Assembly (NCBI RefSeq): GCF_001562055.1
Contig: NZ_LLWE01000024.1
Location: forward strand, 434,001-498,000
Reading direction: 5' to 3'
Origin: Polycladidibacter stylochi
Lineage (GTDB): Bacteria; Pseudomonadota; Alphaproteobacteria; Rhizobiales; Stappiaceae
DNA length: 64,000 nucleotides
A program made the position numbers and the translations under genes. Positions 9,010 through 17,662 of the stretch are shown here, one piece after another (position 1 is the stretch's first letter; each line of letters begins with the position of its first letter). A model generated the notes under the pieces. It saw only the letters and a program-made list of their open reading frames with translations. It was not told where the DNA came from and did not search any database.

Positions 9010-10887
9010 TTAAAGCCAGCTATCCTCATTGAACGCATCATCTTGCGTGACATCACCGCCACCGGACACGTTTTCATGCTCTTCTAGCTTAGAGATTTTT
9101 ACATCAACCACTTTAGCGCCGGGAAAAGCATTCAAAACAGCGGCTACTTCAGGGTCTGACTGCGCATCATTGAGCAGTTGCCGTTTATTTGCCTGCTGTT
9201 CTTCGTAGAGTGTTGGGCGCCCTTGCTCGCGGCTCACAGCCACCAGCCAGCGCCGACCAGTCCAATCTGTGAGTTTACGGCTCAAATCACCAGCAGCATC
9301 GGCACTTGCATCTTTGGTGGGTTGCACCTCAATGCGCCCGGGCTGGAAGTTCACCAGCCGCAAACTGCGTTCAACCGCAACTTTTAGCGGAATATCCTTT
9401 TTCTGCTTGGCAAGTTCGGCCACTTCCTGCCAGCTACGAATGGCTATGCGCTCGCTCTCTTCAGCGCTTGCCTGTGTTTGCGGGGCTGCTTGTGCCTGCA
9501 TAGGGGCACTATTGGCCACCACATTCAAAGCTTGGGCTGCGCCACCATTCGCCACCGCACGCGGGGCCCCACCTTGTGGACCGGAATTGCCGCCACCAGA
9601 ACCACCAGCGGTAGGGCTGTTGCTGCCAGTGCTACCGCTCGCGCCAGAAAAAGCGCCTGCTTGCAGTTTTTTCAAAGCTTCTTCAGGATCAGGTAAATTG
9701 GCGCTATAGCAAAGTCGTACCAGCACCATATCGGCAGCTGGCAGCGGTTTTGGTGCGTGTTGCACCTCTTGCGTACCTTTTAAAAGAATCTGCCACGTAC
9801 GTGATAATGCCCGCATGGAAAGCTTGCTGGCAAACTCGCGGCCACGTACCCGCTCTATCTCGCTGGTGCCGCCTTCATCGCCCGCATCACTAACAACCTT
9901 CATCCGGGTAACAAGGTGGGTAAATTCTGCGAGATCAGAAAGCACAACCGCGGGGTCAGCCCCCACATCATACTGGGCTTTTAATTCACCCAATGCACTC
10001 GCCGCATCGCCGCGCATCACATGCTCGAACAAGTCAATAATCCGGCTACGGTCCGCCAGCCCCAACATATGCCGCAGGGCATCCGCCTCAATGCGTCCGC
10101 TACCATGGGCAATGGCCTGATCCAGCAAGCTAAGCGAATCACGGGCCGAACCTTCACCGGCGCGGGCAATCAGCGCCAGCGCCTCATCACTAATTTCTAT
10201 GTTTTCTTTGGCAGCAATATCGCGTAGCAGGCGCACAAGGGTTGAGCTGTCAATCCGGCGCAAATCAAAACGCTGACACCGCGATAGCACGGTGACGGGA
10301 ACCTTTCGGATCTCGGTCGTTGCAAAAATGAACTTCACATGCTCGGGCGGCTCTTCCAATGTCTTCAACAAGCCGTTAAACGCGGCTGTCGAAAGCATGT
10401 GCACCTCATCGATAATATATACTTTATAGCGGGCACTGGCCGGGCGGTAACGGGCAGAATCGGTTATCTCGCGGATATCGTTAATACCGGTATGAGAAGC
10501 GGCATCCATTTCAATAACATCAACATGGCGCCCTTCCATAATGGCTTGGCAATGTACACCGGGCTGCTTTAAGTCAATGGTGGGTTGGCTGGTGCCATCG
10601 GCAAGTGCGTAGTTCAGCCCGCGGGCCAGAATCCGTGCCGTTGTGGTTTTACCCACCCCGCGCACACCGGTAAGCATCCATGCCTGCGCAATCCGTCCTG
10701 TTTCAAAGGCATTCTTTAGCGTTTGCACCATGGGCTCTTGCCCATAAAGATCTTCAAATGAATTGGGGCGATACTTGCGTGCCAAAACCCGGTAGGTACC
10801 GCTGCTATTGTTATTGGCAGCTGCGGAGTCGCCCGTGGAACTTGCGGAAAGCGTTGCTGTTGTTTCTTGAGTTTGCTCGTCCATCAT
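9010..10887 (-). CDS. dnaX: DNA polymerase III subunit gamma/tau
   Basis: DnaX forms the clamp-loader core that loads the beta clamp and joins polymerase cores. The 625-residue protein has the AAA+ module (YRVLARKYRP start, Walker A GVRGVGKTTTAR near residue 73, Walker B YIIDEVHML, sensor-1 FATTE, and the arginine-finger region LSRCQRFD). Domain III and a low-complexity Gly/Ser/Ala linker (about 415-475) follow, then a C-terminal tau-like domain. The four-Cys zinc module of the E. coli protein is reduced here (GVHCQAIMEGRHVD). That is also what I recall in related alphaproteobacteria, so I do not read it as damage. ffs lies just upstream. Confidence 0.95.
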   Translation of the reverse strand: MMDEQTQETTATLSASSTGDSAAANNNSSGTYRVLARKYRPNSFEDLYGQEPMVQTLKNAFETGRIAQAWMLTGVRGVGKTTTARILARGLNYALADGTSQPTIDLKQPGVHCQAIMEGRHVDVIEMDAASHTGINDIREITDSARYRPASARYKVYIIDEVHMLSTAAFNGLLKTLEEPPEHVKFIFATTEIRKVPVTVLSRCQRFDLRRIDSSTLVRLLRDIAAKENIEISDEALALIARAGEGSARDSLSLLDQAIAHGSGRIEADALRHMLGLADRSRIIDLFEHVMRGDAASALGELKAQYDVGADPAVVLSDLAEFTHLVTRMKVVSDAGDEGGTSEIERVRGREFASKLSMRALSRTWQILLKGTQEVQHAPKPLPAADMVLVRLCYSANLPDPEEALKKLQAGAFSGASGSTGSNSPTAGGSGGGNSGPQGGAPRAVANGGAAQALNVVANSAPMQAQAAPQTQASAEESERIAIRSWQEVAELAKQKKDIPLKVAVERSLRLVNFQPGRIEVQPTKDASADAAGDLSRKLTDWTGRRWLVAVSREQGRPTLYEEQQANKRQLLNDAQSDPEVAAVLNAFPGAKVVDVKISKLEEHENVSGGGDVTQDDAFNEDSWL

Positions 10888-11000
10888 GCCCCATCCTGCT
10901 TTGCTTGCAGCAAGTATATAGAAAAACCTATCGCCCGGCCATTCAAGACGAAGACCGGCCGCTTGTCGAGATCAAGGCGGGGGAAATGCAAAAGAAAGGT

Positions 11001-11098
11001 GGAAGGCTGGAACGATGACCCGCGCCATGCTCGTTAGGGCTGCTTCCTTCCGGACCTGACCCGATTGGCGAGTGGTTCGTCCACCACCAACCTTCCGA
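11001..11098 (-). ncRNA. ffs: Signal recognition particle 4.5S RNA
   Basis: The minus strand carries the conserved apical domain GGTCAGGTCCGGAAGGAAGC followed by AGCC, which binds Ffh. The ends pair as GGAAGGTTGG with CCAGCCTTCC (one G-U pair). This gives a hairpin of about 96-98 nt, the size of bacterial 4.5S RNA. It lies immediately upstream of dnaX on the same strand, as in many bacteria. The exact ends are inferred from the pairing and the promoter position. Confidence 0.93.
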
Positions 11099-11103
11099 GG
11101 GGC

Positions 11104-11132
11104 TATATGGTCAATTTCCGGTATAATTGCAA
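11104..11132 (-). promoter_or_regulatory. Sigma-70-type promoter of ffs
   Basis: On the minus strand TTGCAA (11132-11127) and CATATA (11109-11104) are separated by exactly 17 bases. A start about seven bases downstream would be at the predicted 5' end of the SRP RNA. The match is by eye. Confidence 0.6.
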
Positions 11133-11433
11133 GTCCTATTGTTAAAAAGCCCCGGCAATACACACCAATGGGCAAGCTCTTCCACATATACCCAAGCTGT
11201 CCATTCAACAGCTATCAACTAAATAGGGTATTATTTTATACCATAGTTGCAACCTGCGCTGATGTTGCACTTGCATTTTTTAAACTGCGCTGGTTGAGTG
11301 ACAACCGATAATTATCGCAGTTCACGAAATAGTCTTGTGGTTTGCCTTGCATATGCAAAATCCCAATGACTTGCCCCCTAAAAGCTGCGGCTATTCCTGC
11401 GCCAAGCAGAAAATGAACTTGATTGGATGACCC
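11133..11433. other. Intergenic region between ffs and nudC
   Basis: About 300 bases without a convincing gene. The only clear structure is a perfect 12-bp palindrome TTGCATATGCAA at 11347-11358, about 75 bases before nudC. It could be an operator or chance. A nudC promoter should lie here but none is obvious. Confidence 0.5.
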
Positions 11434-12423
11434 TTGACTATTGATTTATACGATCCTATCGAAGCATCCCACTACCTTTGTTTCTCCGAGAACCGGCTCG
11501 ATAGATCGGCCCCCAAACGCAGCGATAAAGCGTGGTTGGCCGATTTGCAAAATGCCCACAATGCCAAATATATTGTTACCTGCACGGGCAAGTTCATTAT
11601 TGCCGGAACGCCAGAGCAAATGAGCCCGTTCCTAACTTCTGAGGATTTAGAGCAGCTCGGTGTTGTGCTGGAAAACCCGGTGTTGCTGGGGCTGGATAAG
11701 CAAAATAACAATGCACCCGTCTTCTCGCTGCAACACTACTTCATGGGCGATGAAGAAGAGCTGGAAACGCACTTGGGGCAGTTTGCAATGCCGAACCAGC
11801 AGCGTATCTATCAGCCCATCGGGCTGCGCACCTTGGCCATGGCCAAAACCCAAACCAACAGCACAATGGGTGTATTAGCCCAAGCGCAAGCCCTGCAAAA
11901 TTGGCACACCTCGCACCCGCGCTGCTCCAAATGCGGTGAACCAACACAAATGGCTGAAGCCGGATACCGCCGCGATTGTCCTTCGTGTAATGCAGTTCAT
12001 TTCCCAAGAACCGACCCAGCGGTAATTATGCTCATCACCCATGGTGATATGTGCTTGTTGGGTCGCCCCTACCATTTACCGGAGAATCTCTACACCACAT
12101 TGGCTGGTTTTGTGGAGCCGGGCGAAACCTTCGAGCAAGCGGTACGCCGCGAGGTTTTTGAAGAAGCGGGTATTGAAGTAGGCGAGGTCAGCTTCAAAGG
12201 CTCGCAACCATGGCCTTTTCCATCCTGTCTAATGATGGGGTTCCATGGCGAAGCAAGATCGACTACCCTTAATATAGATTATGATGAAATGCAGGATTGC
12301 CGCTGGGTTCATCGTGATGAACTGATAAAAATCATGAATGGCCCAACTGAAGAAGGTATTTACGGCCCCCCTGACATTTCTATTGCCTATTATTTAATGG
12401 AACTATTTGCAAAGGGCGGGTGA
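11434..12423 (+). CDS. nudC: NAD+ diphosphatase / NADH pyrophosphatase (Nudix)
   Basis: NudC hydrolyses NAD(H) to NMN(H) and AMP and can remove NAD caps from RNA. The 329-residue protein has a zinc ribbon (CSKCGEPTQ... with a second CPSC pair) near residue 165-190. The Nudix box GFVEPGETFEQAVRREVFEE is near 225, followed directly by AG. The NADH-specific SQPWPFPSCLMMGF motif comes after it. The start is TTG at 11434; the nearby ATG at 11427 is out of frame. The next gene starts within its last codons or shortly after its stop. Confidence 0.94.
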   Translation: MTIDLYDPIEASHYLCFSENRLDRSAPKRSDKAWLADLQNAHNAKYIVTCTGKFIIAGTPEQMSPFLTSEDLEQLGVVLENPVLLGLDKQNNNAPVFSLQHYFMGDEEELETHLGQFAMPNQQRIYQPIGLRTLAMAKTQTNSTMGVLAQAQALQNWHTSHPRCSKCGEPTQMAEAGYRRDCPSCNAVHFPRTDPAVIMLITHGDMCLLGRPYHLPENLYTTLAGFVEPGETFEQAVRREVFEEAGIEVGEVSFKGSQPWPFPSCLMMGFHGEARSTTLNIDYDEMQDCRWVHRDELIKIMNGPTEEGIYGPPDISIAYYLMELFAKGG

Positions 12424-12461
12424 TCACTAAGTATCAAGCCGCCATAATTGCTGGAGGCTTA

Positions 12462-13073
12462 ATGACTTTTTGCATTTATCTTACCCACCCGAATGTTGAT
12501 ATTGACCCCGCGCGCCCTGTTTCCCAGTGGAACCTTTCCGACAAAGGGCGCGCCCGTTTAGAGCAGGGCCTCTCTCAGCCATGGCTCACCCAAGTTGATC
12601 ATGTTGTTTGCAGTAGCGAGAAAAAGGCGCTGGAAACGGGGCAGGTGCTTGCGGGGCATTTGGGCATGGAGCTGACCACCGCCCCGAACCTGCAAGAAAA
12701 CAACCGCGATGCCACGGGATATCTACCCAAGGAAGAGTTCGAGCAAGTGGCCGATGAGTTCTTCGCCCGACCTGCGGTGAATATTCGTGGGTGGGAGCGG
12801 GCGCTGGACGCGCAAAACCGCATTGTGAAAGCAATAACTAGCGTGCTCAAAGATACCGTAGATAACGAAAGCGTGCTTTTCGTTGGCCATGGCGGCGTGG
12901 GTACCTTGCTCAAATGCCATTTAGCCAATACCGCTATTGCCCGCGCACACGACCAGCCCAATGGCGGTGGTTATTGGTTCAGCTTCCCAAAAACTGCACT
13001 GCAAACTCTTTCACTGCCTTTAGAGAAACTGGCATGGCAACCTATTGAGGTGCGGCAAACACAAAAAGCGTGA
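12462..13073 (+). CDS. Histidine phosphatase superfamily protein
   Basis: A 203-residue branch-1 histidine phosphatase-like protein; substrate unknown. The usual N-terminal RHG is replaced by THP (CIYLTHPNVDIDP), while the second catalytic His is present in FVGHGGVGTLL. SSEKKALETG and ENNRDATGY correspond to other active-site segments. I recall a group of alphaproteobacterial homologues with the same THP variant, so this is likely a subfamily trait. The start at 12462 is chosen because GGAGG precedes it; a GTG overlapping the nudC stop would add 14 residues. It probably shares the nudC transcript. Confidence 0.85.
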   Translation: MTFCIYLTHPNVDIDPARPVSQWNLSDKGRARLEQGLSQPWLTQVDHVVCSSEKKALETGQVLAGHLGMELTTAPNLQENNRDATGYLPKEEFEQVADEFFARPAVNIRGWERALDAQNRIVKAITSVLKDTVDNESVLFVGHGGVGTLLKCHLANTAIARAHDQPNGGGYWFSFPKTALQTLSLPLEKLAWQPIEVRQTQKA

Positions 13074-13279
13074 GCAATGAGGGCAGCGAGAGGATCGTCT
13101 TGCGAACGCAGCGGGCAGGCCCCCCAAATGAAGCCTCCCCCAAAACAGCGGAAATCAACAGCATATGGCGCTAAGCTATGCTGTGGTTTCCACATAACAA
13201 GAATAAATTACAGATGATGATTGCCCAATGCGCACGCATCAGGTAAAGAGAGCACACCTTCGGGCAAAAAACGCCCCAA

Positions 13280-13356
13280 GCACCCGTAGCTCAGTTGGAT
13301 AGAGCGCTGCCCTCCGAAGGCAGAGGCCAGAGGTTCGAATCCTCTCGGGTGCGCCA
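13280..13356 (+). tRNA. tRNA-Arg (anticodon CCG)
   Basis: The acceptor arms GCACCCG and CGGGTGC pair fully. The anticodon stem CTGCC/GGCAG holds the loop CTCCGAA, giving anticodon CCG (codon CGG). The T-arm GAGGTTCGAATCCTC is canonical and CCA is encoded (13354-13356). It reads CGG codons. It marks the left edge of the accessory region, and tRNA 3' ends are common integration targets, but I found neither an integrase nor a copied tRNA end. Confidence 0.97.
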
Positions 13357-13559
13357 TATTTTTCAATGACTTAACTGATGATCCGCCCTTGTATCGTCAA
13401 GTGGCTTCCGGATGTTTTCCGGATTTGCAGCGCTTTAGCGCGCATTCTCGATATATATTCGTTCCTCTAAAACCTGCTAGGTTTTAATTAAAAAACGAAA
13501 GTGGTAAGTATTGTTCTTAAAAAACTTCGCTTGTGCTCAACCGTTTGTGAAGAGGAAGT

Positions 13560-14132
13560 ATGGCACCTGACAAATACCAAGAATTACTTATTGATCTTTA
13601 TAAGGAAAATCAATCATTTCTAAATAAAGCGCTTTTCTCAGTTTCCACTCTTGCAATCCCGCTGTTATTTAAGGCGATACTTGACTATTCTGAGAATATA
13701 AAAGCTCAGTGCATGATGGCATTATCCTTGATAGGCTTCGTAATTGTTGTCACATTGATGATTATCTCAGTTCGATTTGCGAAAGAGGGTTGTGATAAAG
13801 CAATTGGTGGAGATACAGTGTGTGCAAAAAATAATTTCGATAAAGCTAGACGAACAGATAAATATGCTGAAATTGTGTTTGTAATTTCACTTTTTATAAT
13901 TTTAACTGCCGTTGTAATTAGTGTTGTTATGAAGGGTCAAAATATGTCAGATAAAAAACTATTAAACGAGTCATTTGTGCCGCCTAAGAGTATTGATAAG
14001 GCATTTACCCCTCCTGTTAGTCTAAGTAACCAAGCTCCGGCTCATGAGAGCAATACGTCCAAAACGAATGGTACTTCGCCTTCTCCTGCTACAGAAAGTT
14101 CGACCTCTGGAAAACCTGCTAAAAATAAATAG
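13560..14132 (+). CDS. Orphan membrane protein of unknown function
   Basis: I do not recognise this 190-residue protein. It has a short polar N-terminus and three hydrophobic helices (about residues 25-40, 52-72 and 103-125). A cytoplasmic or periplasmic tail rich in Ser, Pro, Lys and Thr occupies residues 130-190. Base composition is clearly more AT-rich than the core genes, which suggests acquisition. GAAGAGGAAGT just before the ATG gives a good ribosome site. It sits between tRNA-Arg and the mobilisation remnant. Its role is unknown; a membrane partner of an immunity or defence element is only a guess. Confidence 0.7.
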   Translation: MAPDKYQELLIDLYKENQSFLNKALFSVSTLAIPLLFKAILDYSENIKAQCMMALSLIGFVIVVTLMIISVRFAKEGCDKAIGGDTVCAKNNFDKARRTDKYAEIVFVISLFIILTAVVISVVMKGQNMSDKKLLNESFVPPKSIDKAFTPPVSLSNQAPAHESNTSKTNGTSPSPATESSTSGKPAKNK

Positions 14133-14626
14133 TAATGCTCATTACACTATGGTGTTTGCAGTATGATCAGCAAGAGTTGATCGTTTAGTCTTAGATACCA
14201 TAAAGATTATATTGCCAAAATGACGAAAATGAAGTTCGCTTTATTTTGAAACACTGCATTTTTGTACGCCGCGCCTAGAGCTCACCACCGGCAACAGCCT
14301 CAATATCGCGCCGCCCGGTTATATGCGGGCCATGGATAGCCTGCGCGATATGCTCAATAAGCGCCATGGCTGGGCAGACCCGCAAGACCCCGCCCGCGCA
14401 CAAGAAACCAAACGCACCCCAGAGCATAAAGAACGCGCCAGCAGCCGCGAAGAAATTCAAAACTGGCTGGAAGAGCTGATTGTAGCAGGGCGCATAAATA
14501 ACCGCACTGAAATGATCGGTTCCTTACAAAGCGCGGGCTTTGAAATCCCCCGCGCGGGCAAAAACTATCTCACCGTAAAAGATCCGGAAACAAACATCCG
14601 CTGGCGATTGAAAGGAACCCTCTTTC

Positions 14627-15193
14627 ATGAAGGATGGACCCGCGAAAAAACCGCTCAGCATGCGGCTCAAAGACAACATGCAAACGAGCATGCAACAGGC
14701 ACAGCAAGCCCAAGCCGCCTTGCTGGCCTCAGCCAATGCGAGCTTCGAGAGCAATATCAAAGCCATATTGAACGGCGTGCGAAATACAATCGCCAACGAT
14801 ATGGCCGACCATCACAAAGCCATCAAAGCAGACTTGCAGCACCGGCTACACATCTTCAAACAACGCCAGCAGGTGGAATACAGCTGGCCAGAACCCCCGA
14901 GAACGAAAAAGTGGCAAGTGCTGCTTGCGGTGTACTTGCTTGTGAGCCTGTGCAGTACGGCAATACTGCTCATATTGCTGATCTCTCAAAGCCCGCTCTC
15001 TCCAAACCCCAACACGCCGCAAGCGTCAATAGTGCCAGCGAGCTCCCAGCCCTTACCGCAGAAAAAACCAGCGAGCGGCAATCGCTACCTCCTGATCGAT
15101 TTGCAAACAGGCCGCAGCCACAGCTGCCAAGACAGGCAGAAGACCATCGTCTGCAGCGGCCTGTCTCAGCCACCAACCAACAATCAACCGTAA
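14627..15193 (+). CDS. MobB/MbeB-like mobilisation protein nested inside mobA
   Basis: A 188-residue protein in a different frame from, and fully inside, the mobA remnant. Residues about 15-90 are Gln/Ala-rich and helical (MQQAQQAQAALLASANASFE), resembling the MbeB/MobB N-terminal domain. A single membrane helix (LLAVYLLVSLCSTAILLILL) lies near 103-123, then a Pro/Ser tail. In ColE1 MbeB supports relaxosome function, and this gene has the same nested position. AAGGAA about ten bases before the ATG is a fair ribosome site. Without the relaxase domain it is likely a relic. Confidence 0.65.
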   Translation: MKDGPAKKPLSMRLKDNMQTSMQQAQQAQAALLASANASFESNIKAILNGVRNTIANDMADHHKAIKADLQHRLHIFKQRQQVEYSWPEPPRTKKWQVLLAVYLLVSLCSTAILLILLISQSPLSPNPNTPQASIVPASSQPLPQKKPASGNRYLLIDLQTGRSHSCQDRQKTIVCSGLSQPPTNNQP

Positions 15194-15226
15194 CCGCAAC
15201 AACCTTAAGCACAGAAAGGCATAGCC

Positions 15227-15550
15227 ATGACAGACCACAACGCCACTTCGGTTCAAAGCCCGATGGAGCGCGAGCTCCTCAGCTACGTGCAGCAATTAAC
15301 CGAAACATTGGAGCATTCACAGAGCGTGCTCACCGACTTGGAGAAGCGCTCGACAGGCTTGCTGAACAAACGGCTGGACAATCTGCAGGCCTGCTTAAGC
15401 GCTTCAATCAACTCGCAGGCTCAATTCAACGCGGTCTTGATCAACTTGCTCACAGAGCCATCAAACTTCGAAGAACACGCCAAATCTCTCAGCGAGACAA
15501 TGACCCTAGCCCAGAGCATTCAGAAAAAGCTGAACCGCAACGTCGAGTGA
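15227..15550 (+). CDS. MobD/MbeD-like mobilisation protein nested inside mobA
   Basis: A 107-residue, largely helical protein in the same nested arrangement as ColE1 mbeD. The N-terminus MERELLSYVQQLTETLEHS resembles the MbeD/MobD domain, and the rest predicts as coiled coil. GAAAGG precedes the ATG at good spacing. It starts 33 bases after the MobB-like gene and ends inside mobA. The likely original role was plasmid transfer or entry exclusion; with mobA truncated it has no evident function. Confidence 0.6.
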   Translation: MTDHNATSVQSPMERELLSYVQQLTETLEHSQSVLTDLEKRSTGLLNKRLDNLQACLSASINSQAQFNAVLINLLTEPSNFEEHAKSLSETMTLAQSIQKKLNRNVE

Positions 15551-15635
15551 AGCCAAACGCACAAACGAAAGCTCCAGCAATAACAAAGGCCAAACAACCC
15601 AAAAAATCATTTAGTTGGCAAAGATAGGATCACCC

Positions 15636-15905
15636 ATGCAAATCAACTCACAAGGCATTAAGCTTACCATTAACGAGCACCAGAACATCAATAGTCTGGA
15701 TGAACTGCTGGCAGCCATTGAGCAGATCAAATCAAAATCCGTGTACGCTGTTCGCTATGAACATAGCGGTCCTTTGGTAAGTAGTAGTGGCTCTTATGCG
15801 ACGCCGGAGGAGCGCAAACCATTCTCGCAAACCCGCTTTGGCCTCATATTCCTTGCCGAAGCACACGACCTCGGTGCTATTCAGGACATAAGCCTTACCT
15901 GCTGA
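15636..15905 (+). CDS. Small hypothetical protein downstream of the mob remnant
   Basis: An 89-residue protein I do not recognise. It is soluble, with an N-terminal strand-helix pattern (INSQGIKLTINEHQNINS, then LDELLAAIEQI) and a conserved-looking SQTRFGLIFLAEAHDLG segment. The ATG at 15636 follows AGGATC, nine bases after the mobA stop; an in-frame TTG at 15615 is less likely. Its position suggests plasmid origin. An inverted repeat TTACCTGC/GCAGGTAA (15895-15930) overlaps its end and could be its terminator. Confidence 0.55.
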   Translation: MQINSQGIKLTINEHQNINSLDELLAAIEQIKSKSVYAVRYEHSGPLVSSSGSYATPEERKPFSQTRFGLIFLAEAHDLGAIQDISLTC

Positions 15906-15988
15906 ACGCAGGCGTGAAAGTGGCAGGTAAAAGGATCATGATTAAGTTGAAAAGCAATTCGTTTATATAACATGACCCTTTTTCGCTA

Positions 15989-17015
15989 TCAGCTTACAGC
16001 AGTAACGAGTGGCAAAGTTGGCAGCAGTTCATCAATCGCTGTGCGCACACCCTCAAGCATAGGTAGATGCTTTTTCTCACGCGCCCAGTGGCTTAGAAAC
16101 TCAGCCGTCATCTCGCGGGCGGTGTCTATAACCATTTTTTCAGGTAGGGTGGCTTTGGCCGCTAGGTGCGATAATTCGTCAAAATCCAAATCTGCAAACT
16201 CTCGCTTACGGCTGTATTTGAGTGCAAAGCTATCGCCGTGAATATACGCAATGGTTGAAACGAAATCATAGGCTGGCGCAAGTGCAGCATTGCGTTTGTC
16301 AGGGTAGATTAGCGACCAGTTTTTTAAATGCATATCACCATTGCCGATCAAGGTGTTAAACACCAGTCGGCGAATGAACTCGCGAATATCCCTATCGTTT
16401 GTCTCACTGGCTATAACGCTGGCAATATTGCGCATACTGGCGCGTTTGTATTTGTCATCGCTATAAACGCTAAACACCTGCGCAAAATCTTCCATATGCA
16501 CCCGCTCGCCATTGGCTTGCCTGTCAAAGCGCCGGATTTTAAAAGCCGTTTTGCCCAAGCGCTGCATTCCCTCTGGCAAGCCGGAGATATTGTCGATATC
16601 AATCAGGCCAATATCCGGCACATCCAATCCAAGCAAACTGGCAAGATGCATCATGGGAAACTCATTTTCCGGTACACCTGTATCTTCGCGCGAGGGTAGC
16701 TTGACGATCCAGTCACCGCCCATACCGGATGCCGGAATTGTAAGCCCGCCACTGGCACTTTCAAGTGCCGAAAACTTCAGCTGTACACCTGCAAGCGAGA
16801 AGCGCAGTATATTGTCTCTATCTAGCGCGGTGCCGTCTTCAGATTGCGCGACCTCGGGGGGCCAGACATCACCATTGGCGGGGGTGATTGTCACTGCACC
16901 AGGAAGGTCTTGCCCGAGTGCCCAAAGCAAAAAGGCTGCGATCACCGGGCACGACCGTGAGCGTGCCAATAGGCTTGCCATAAAGCGCGACATTGAGAAT
17001 GGAAACATCAGGCAT
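15989..17015 (-). pseudogene. hipA: HipA-family kinase toxin with an internal frameshifting deletion
   Basis: HipA kinases are the toxin half of HipBA modules. The true N-terminus starts at 17015 in one frame (MPDVSILNVALYGKPIGTL, then VVPGDRSLFAL). The rest (FLLWALGQDLPGAVTITP onward, with the kinase motif GNGDMHLKN and the APAYDFV segment) is in another frame. The switch is at about 16924-16933, where AAAGCAAAAA could belong to either side. Homologues have about 60 residues between LFAF and FFLLW, so a deletion probably occurred at a short direct repeat. A shorter product from an internal start (up to 339 codons) would lack the N-terminal subdomain. Confidence 0.75.
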
Positions 17016-17349
17016 CATTTTCCTCCTCATAATCCAAGCTATAGGCAGGCTTGCTCTCTTGAGTCTCAGAGGACGATGCATCAAGCCGCCTATTTGCCCC
17101 GCTCATACTGCGAATAATTGAATGAGCAGCTGGTACAGCTATACGCGGCACCAGCATAAGTTCTAAATCAAGCGCATGGGCCAGCGCAGTTAGGCTGGAG
17201 ATTCTCAAATCAACTGCATTACCTTCAATCTTTGAGATATGCGATTGCGGCACGCCGCAGCGTTTGGCCAACTCGCGCTGGCTTAACCCTTTATCTTCTC
17301 GCGCCTGCTTTAAGGCAGCGGCTATGTGCTCGCTTTTGTAGCTCATCAT
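17008..17349 (-). CDS. hipB: HipB-type antitoxin, XRE-family helix-turn-helix protein
   Basis: A 113-residue antitoxin-like repressor. Residues 8-65 form an XRE/Cro helix-turn-helix (AAALKQAREDKGLSQRELAK, RCGVPQSHISKIEGNAVDL), followed by a flexible acidic tail ending YEEENDA. The last codons contain the ribosome site and start of hipA (GAGGAGG, then ATGATG), so the two genes overlap as in HipBA operons. With hipA broken, the antitoxin may now act only as a repressor. It reads away from the methyltransferase gene. Confidence 0.88.
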   Translation of the reverse strand: MMSYKSEHIAAALKQAREDKGLSQRELAKRCGVPQSHISKIEGNAVDLRISSLTALAHALDLELMLVPRIAVPAAHSIIRSMSGANRRLDASSSETQESKPAYSLDYEEENDA

Positions 17350-17413
17350 GATCTGCCTTTATGCATCAATTGTTAGATACGATCTATAATAGCATATCAT
17401 CAATAAATCATAA

Positions 17414-17425
17414 CACCAACTGGTG
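17414..17425. promoter_or_regulatory. Candidate HipB operator
   Basis: CACCAACTGGTG is an inverted repeat (CACCA-AC-TGGTG) 65 bases upstream of hipB, in an AT-rich stretch (17350-17662) with no gene. Related pieces GATCTATAATAG and GATCTATTATTG flank it. Autoregulation is usual for HipB; the assignment to this site is inference. Confidence 0.35.
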
Positions 17426-17662
17426 ATCTATTATTGCCTATCAAAACTATCATTTATATATAAAACTATATCAAAAAACTGAGCGTTCCCCAAAATAACC
17501 TCGTGCTACTTTCCTGCTTTCGCGTCGCACTATGCTAATCTCTAACGCGCATAAAGCGCTGATCTGTTCACTCTCCCGTTCTGCCCATGAATACGGTTGG
17601 AAAATCATTTCCTTTTAAGTAAATGTAGTTCTGCATTGAATGATAGGGGCCGTGGACGCAAC

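Larger units (their letters stand above)
14263..15627 (+). pseudogene. ColE1-type mobilisation relaxase MobA/MbeA, N-terminal nuclease domain missing
   Basis: The frame from 14263 reads PRLELTTGNSLNIAPPGY and then MRAMDSLRDMLNKRHGW. This matches the segment that follows the catalytic domain in MobA/MbeA relaxases. Next comes the RINNRTEMIGSLQSAGFEIP/KNYLTVKDPETNIRWRLKG block, then a long Gln/Arg/Ala-rich tail to 15627. The tyrosine and histidine-triad relaxase motifs are absent, and no start lies upstream. About 455 codons are left, so the gene has lost its 5' half and cannot nick DNA. The first ATG in frame is 14323. mobB and mobD are nested in the +1/+2 frames of its tail, as in ColE1. Confidence 0.75.

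Noticed and set aside
9269-9709. Long antisense frame over dnaX (146 codons)
   Set aside because: Ala/Pro/Leu-rich shadow of the Gly/Ser-rich dnaX linker; no start signal.
10400-10720. DnaX missing the four-Cys zinc module as a sign of damage
   Set aside because: The protein is otherwise full length, and relatives in alphaproteobacteria also lack these Cys as far as I recall.
13280-13356. Integration site repeat of the tRNA-Arg 3' end elsewhere in the window
   Set aside because: I searched by eye for copies of the terminal CTCTCGGGTGCGCCA and found none.
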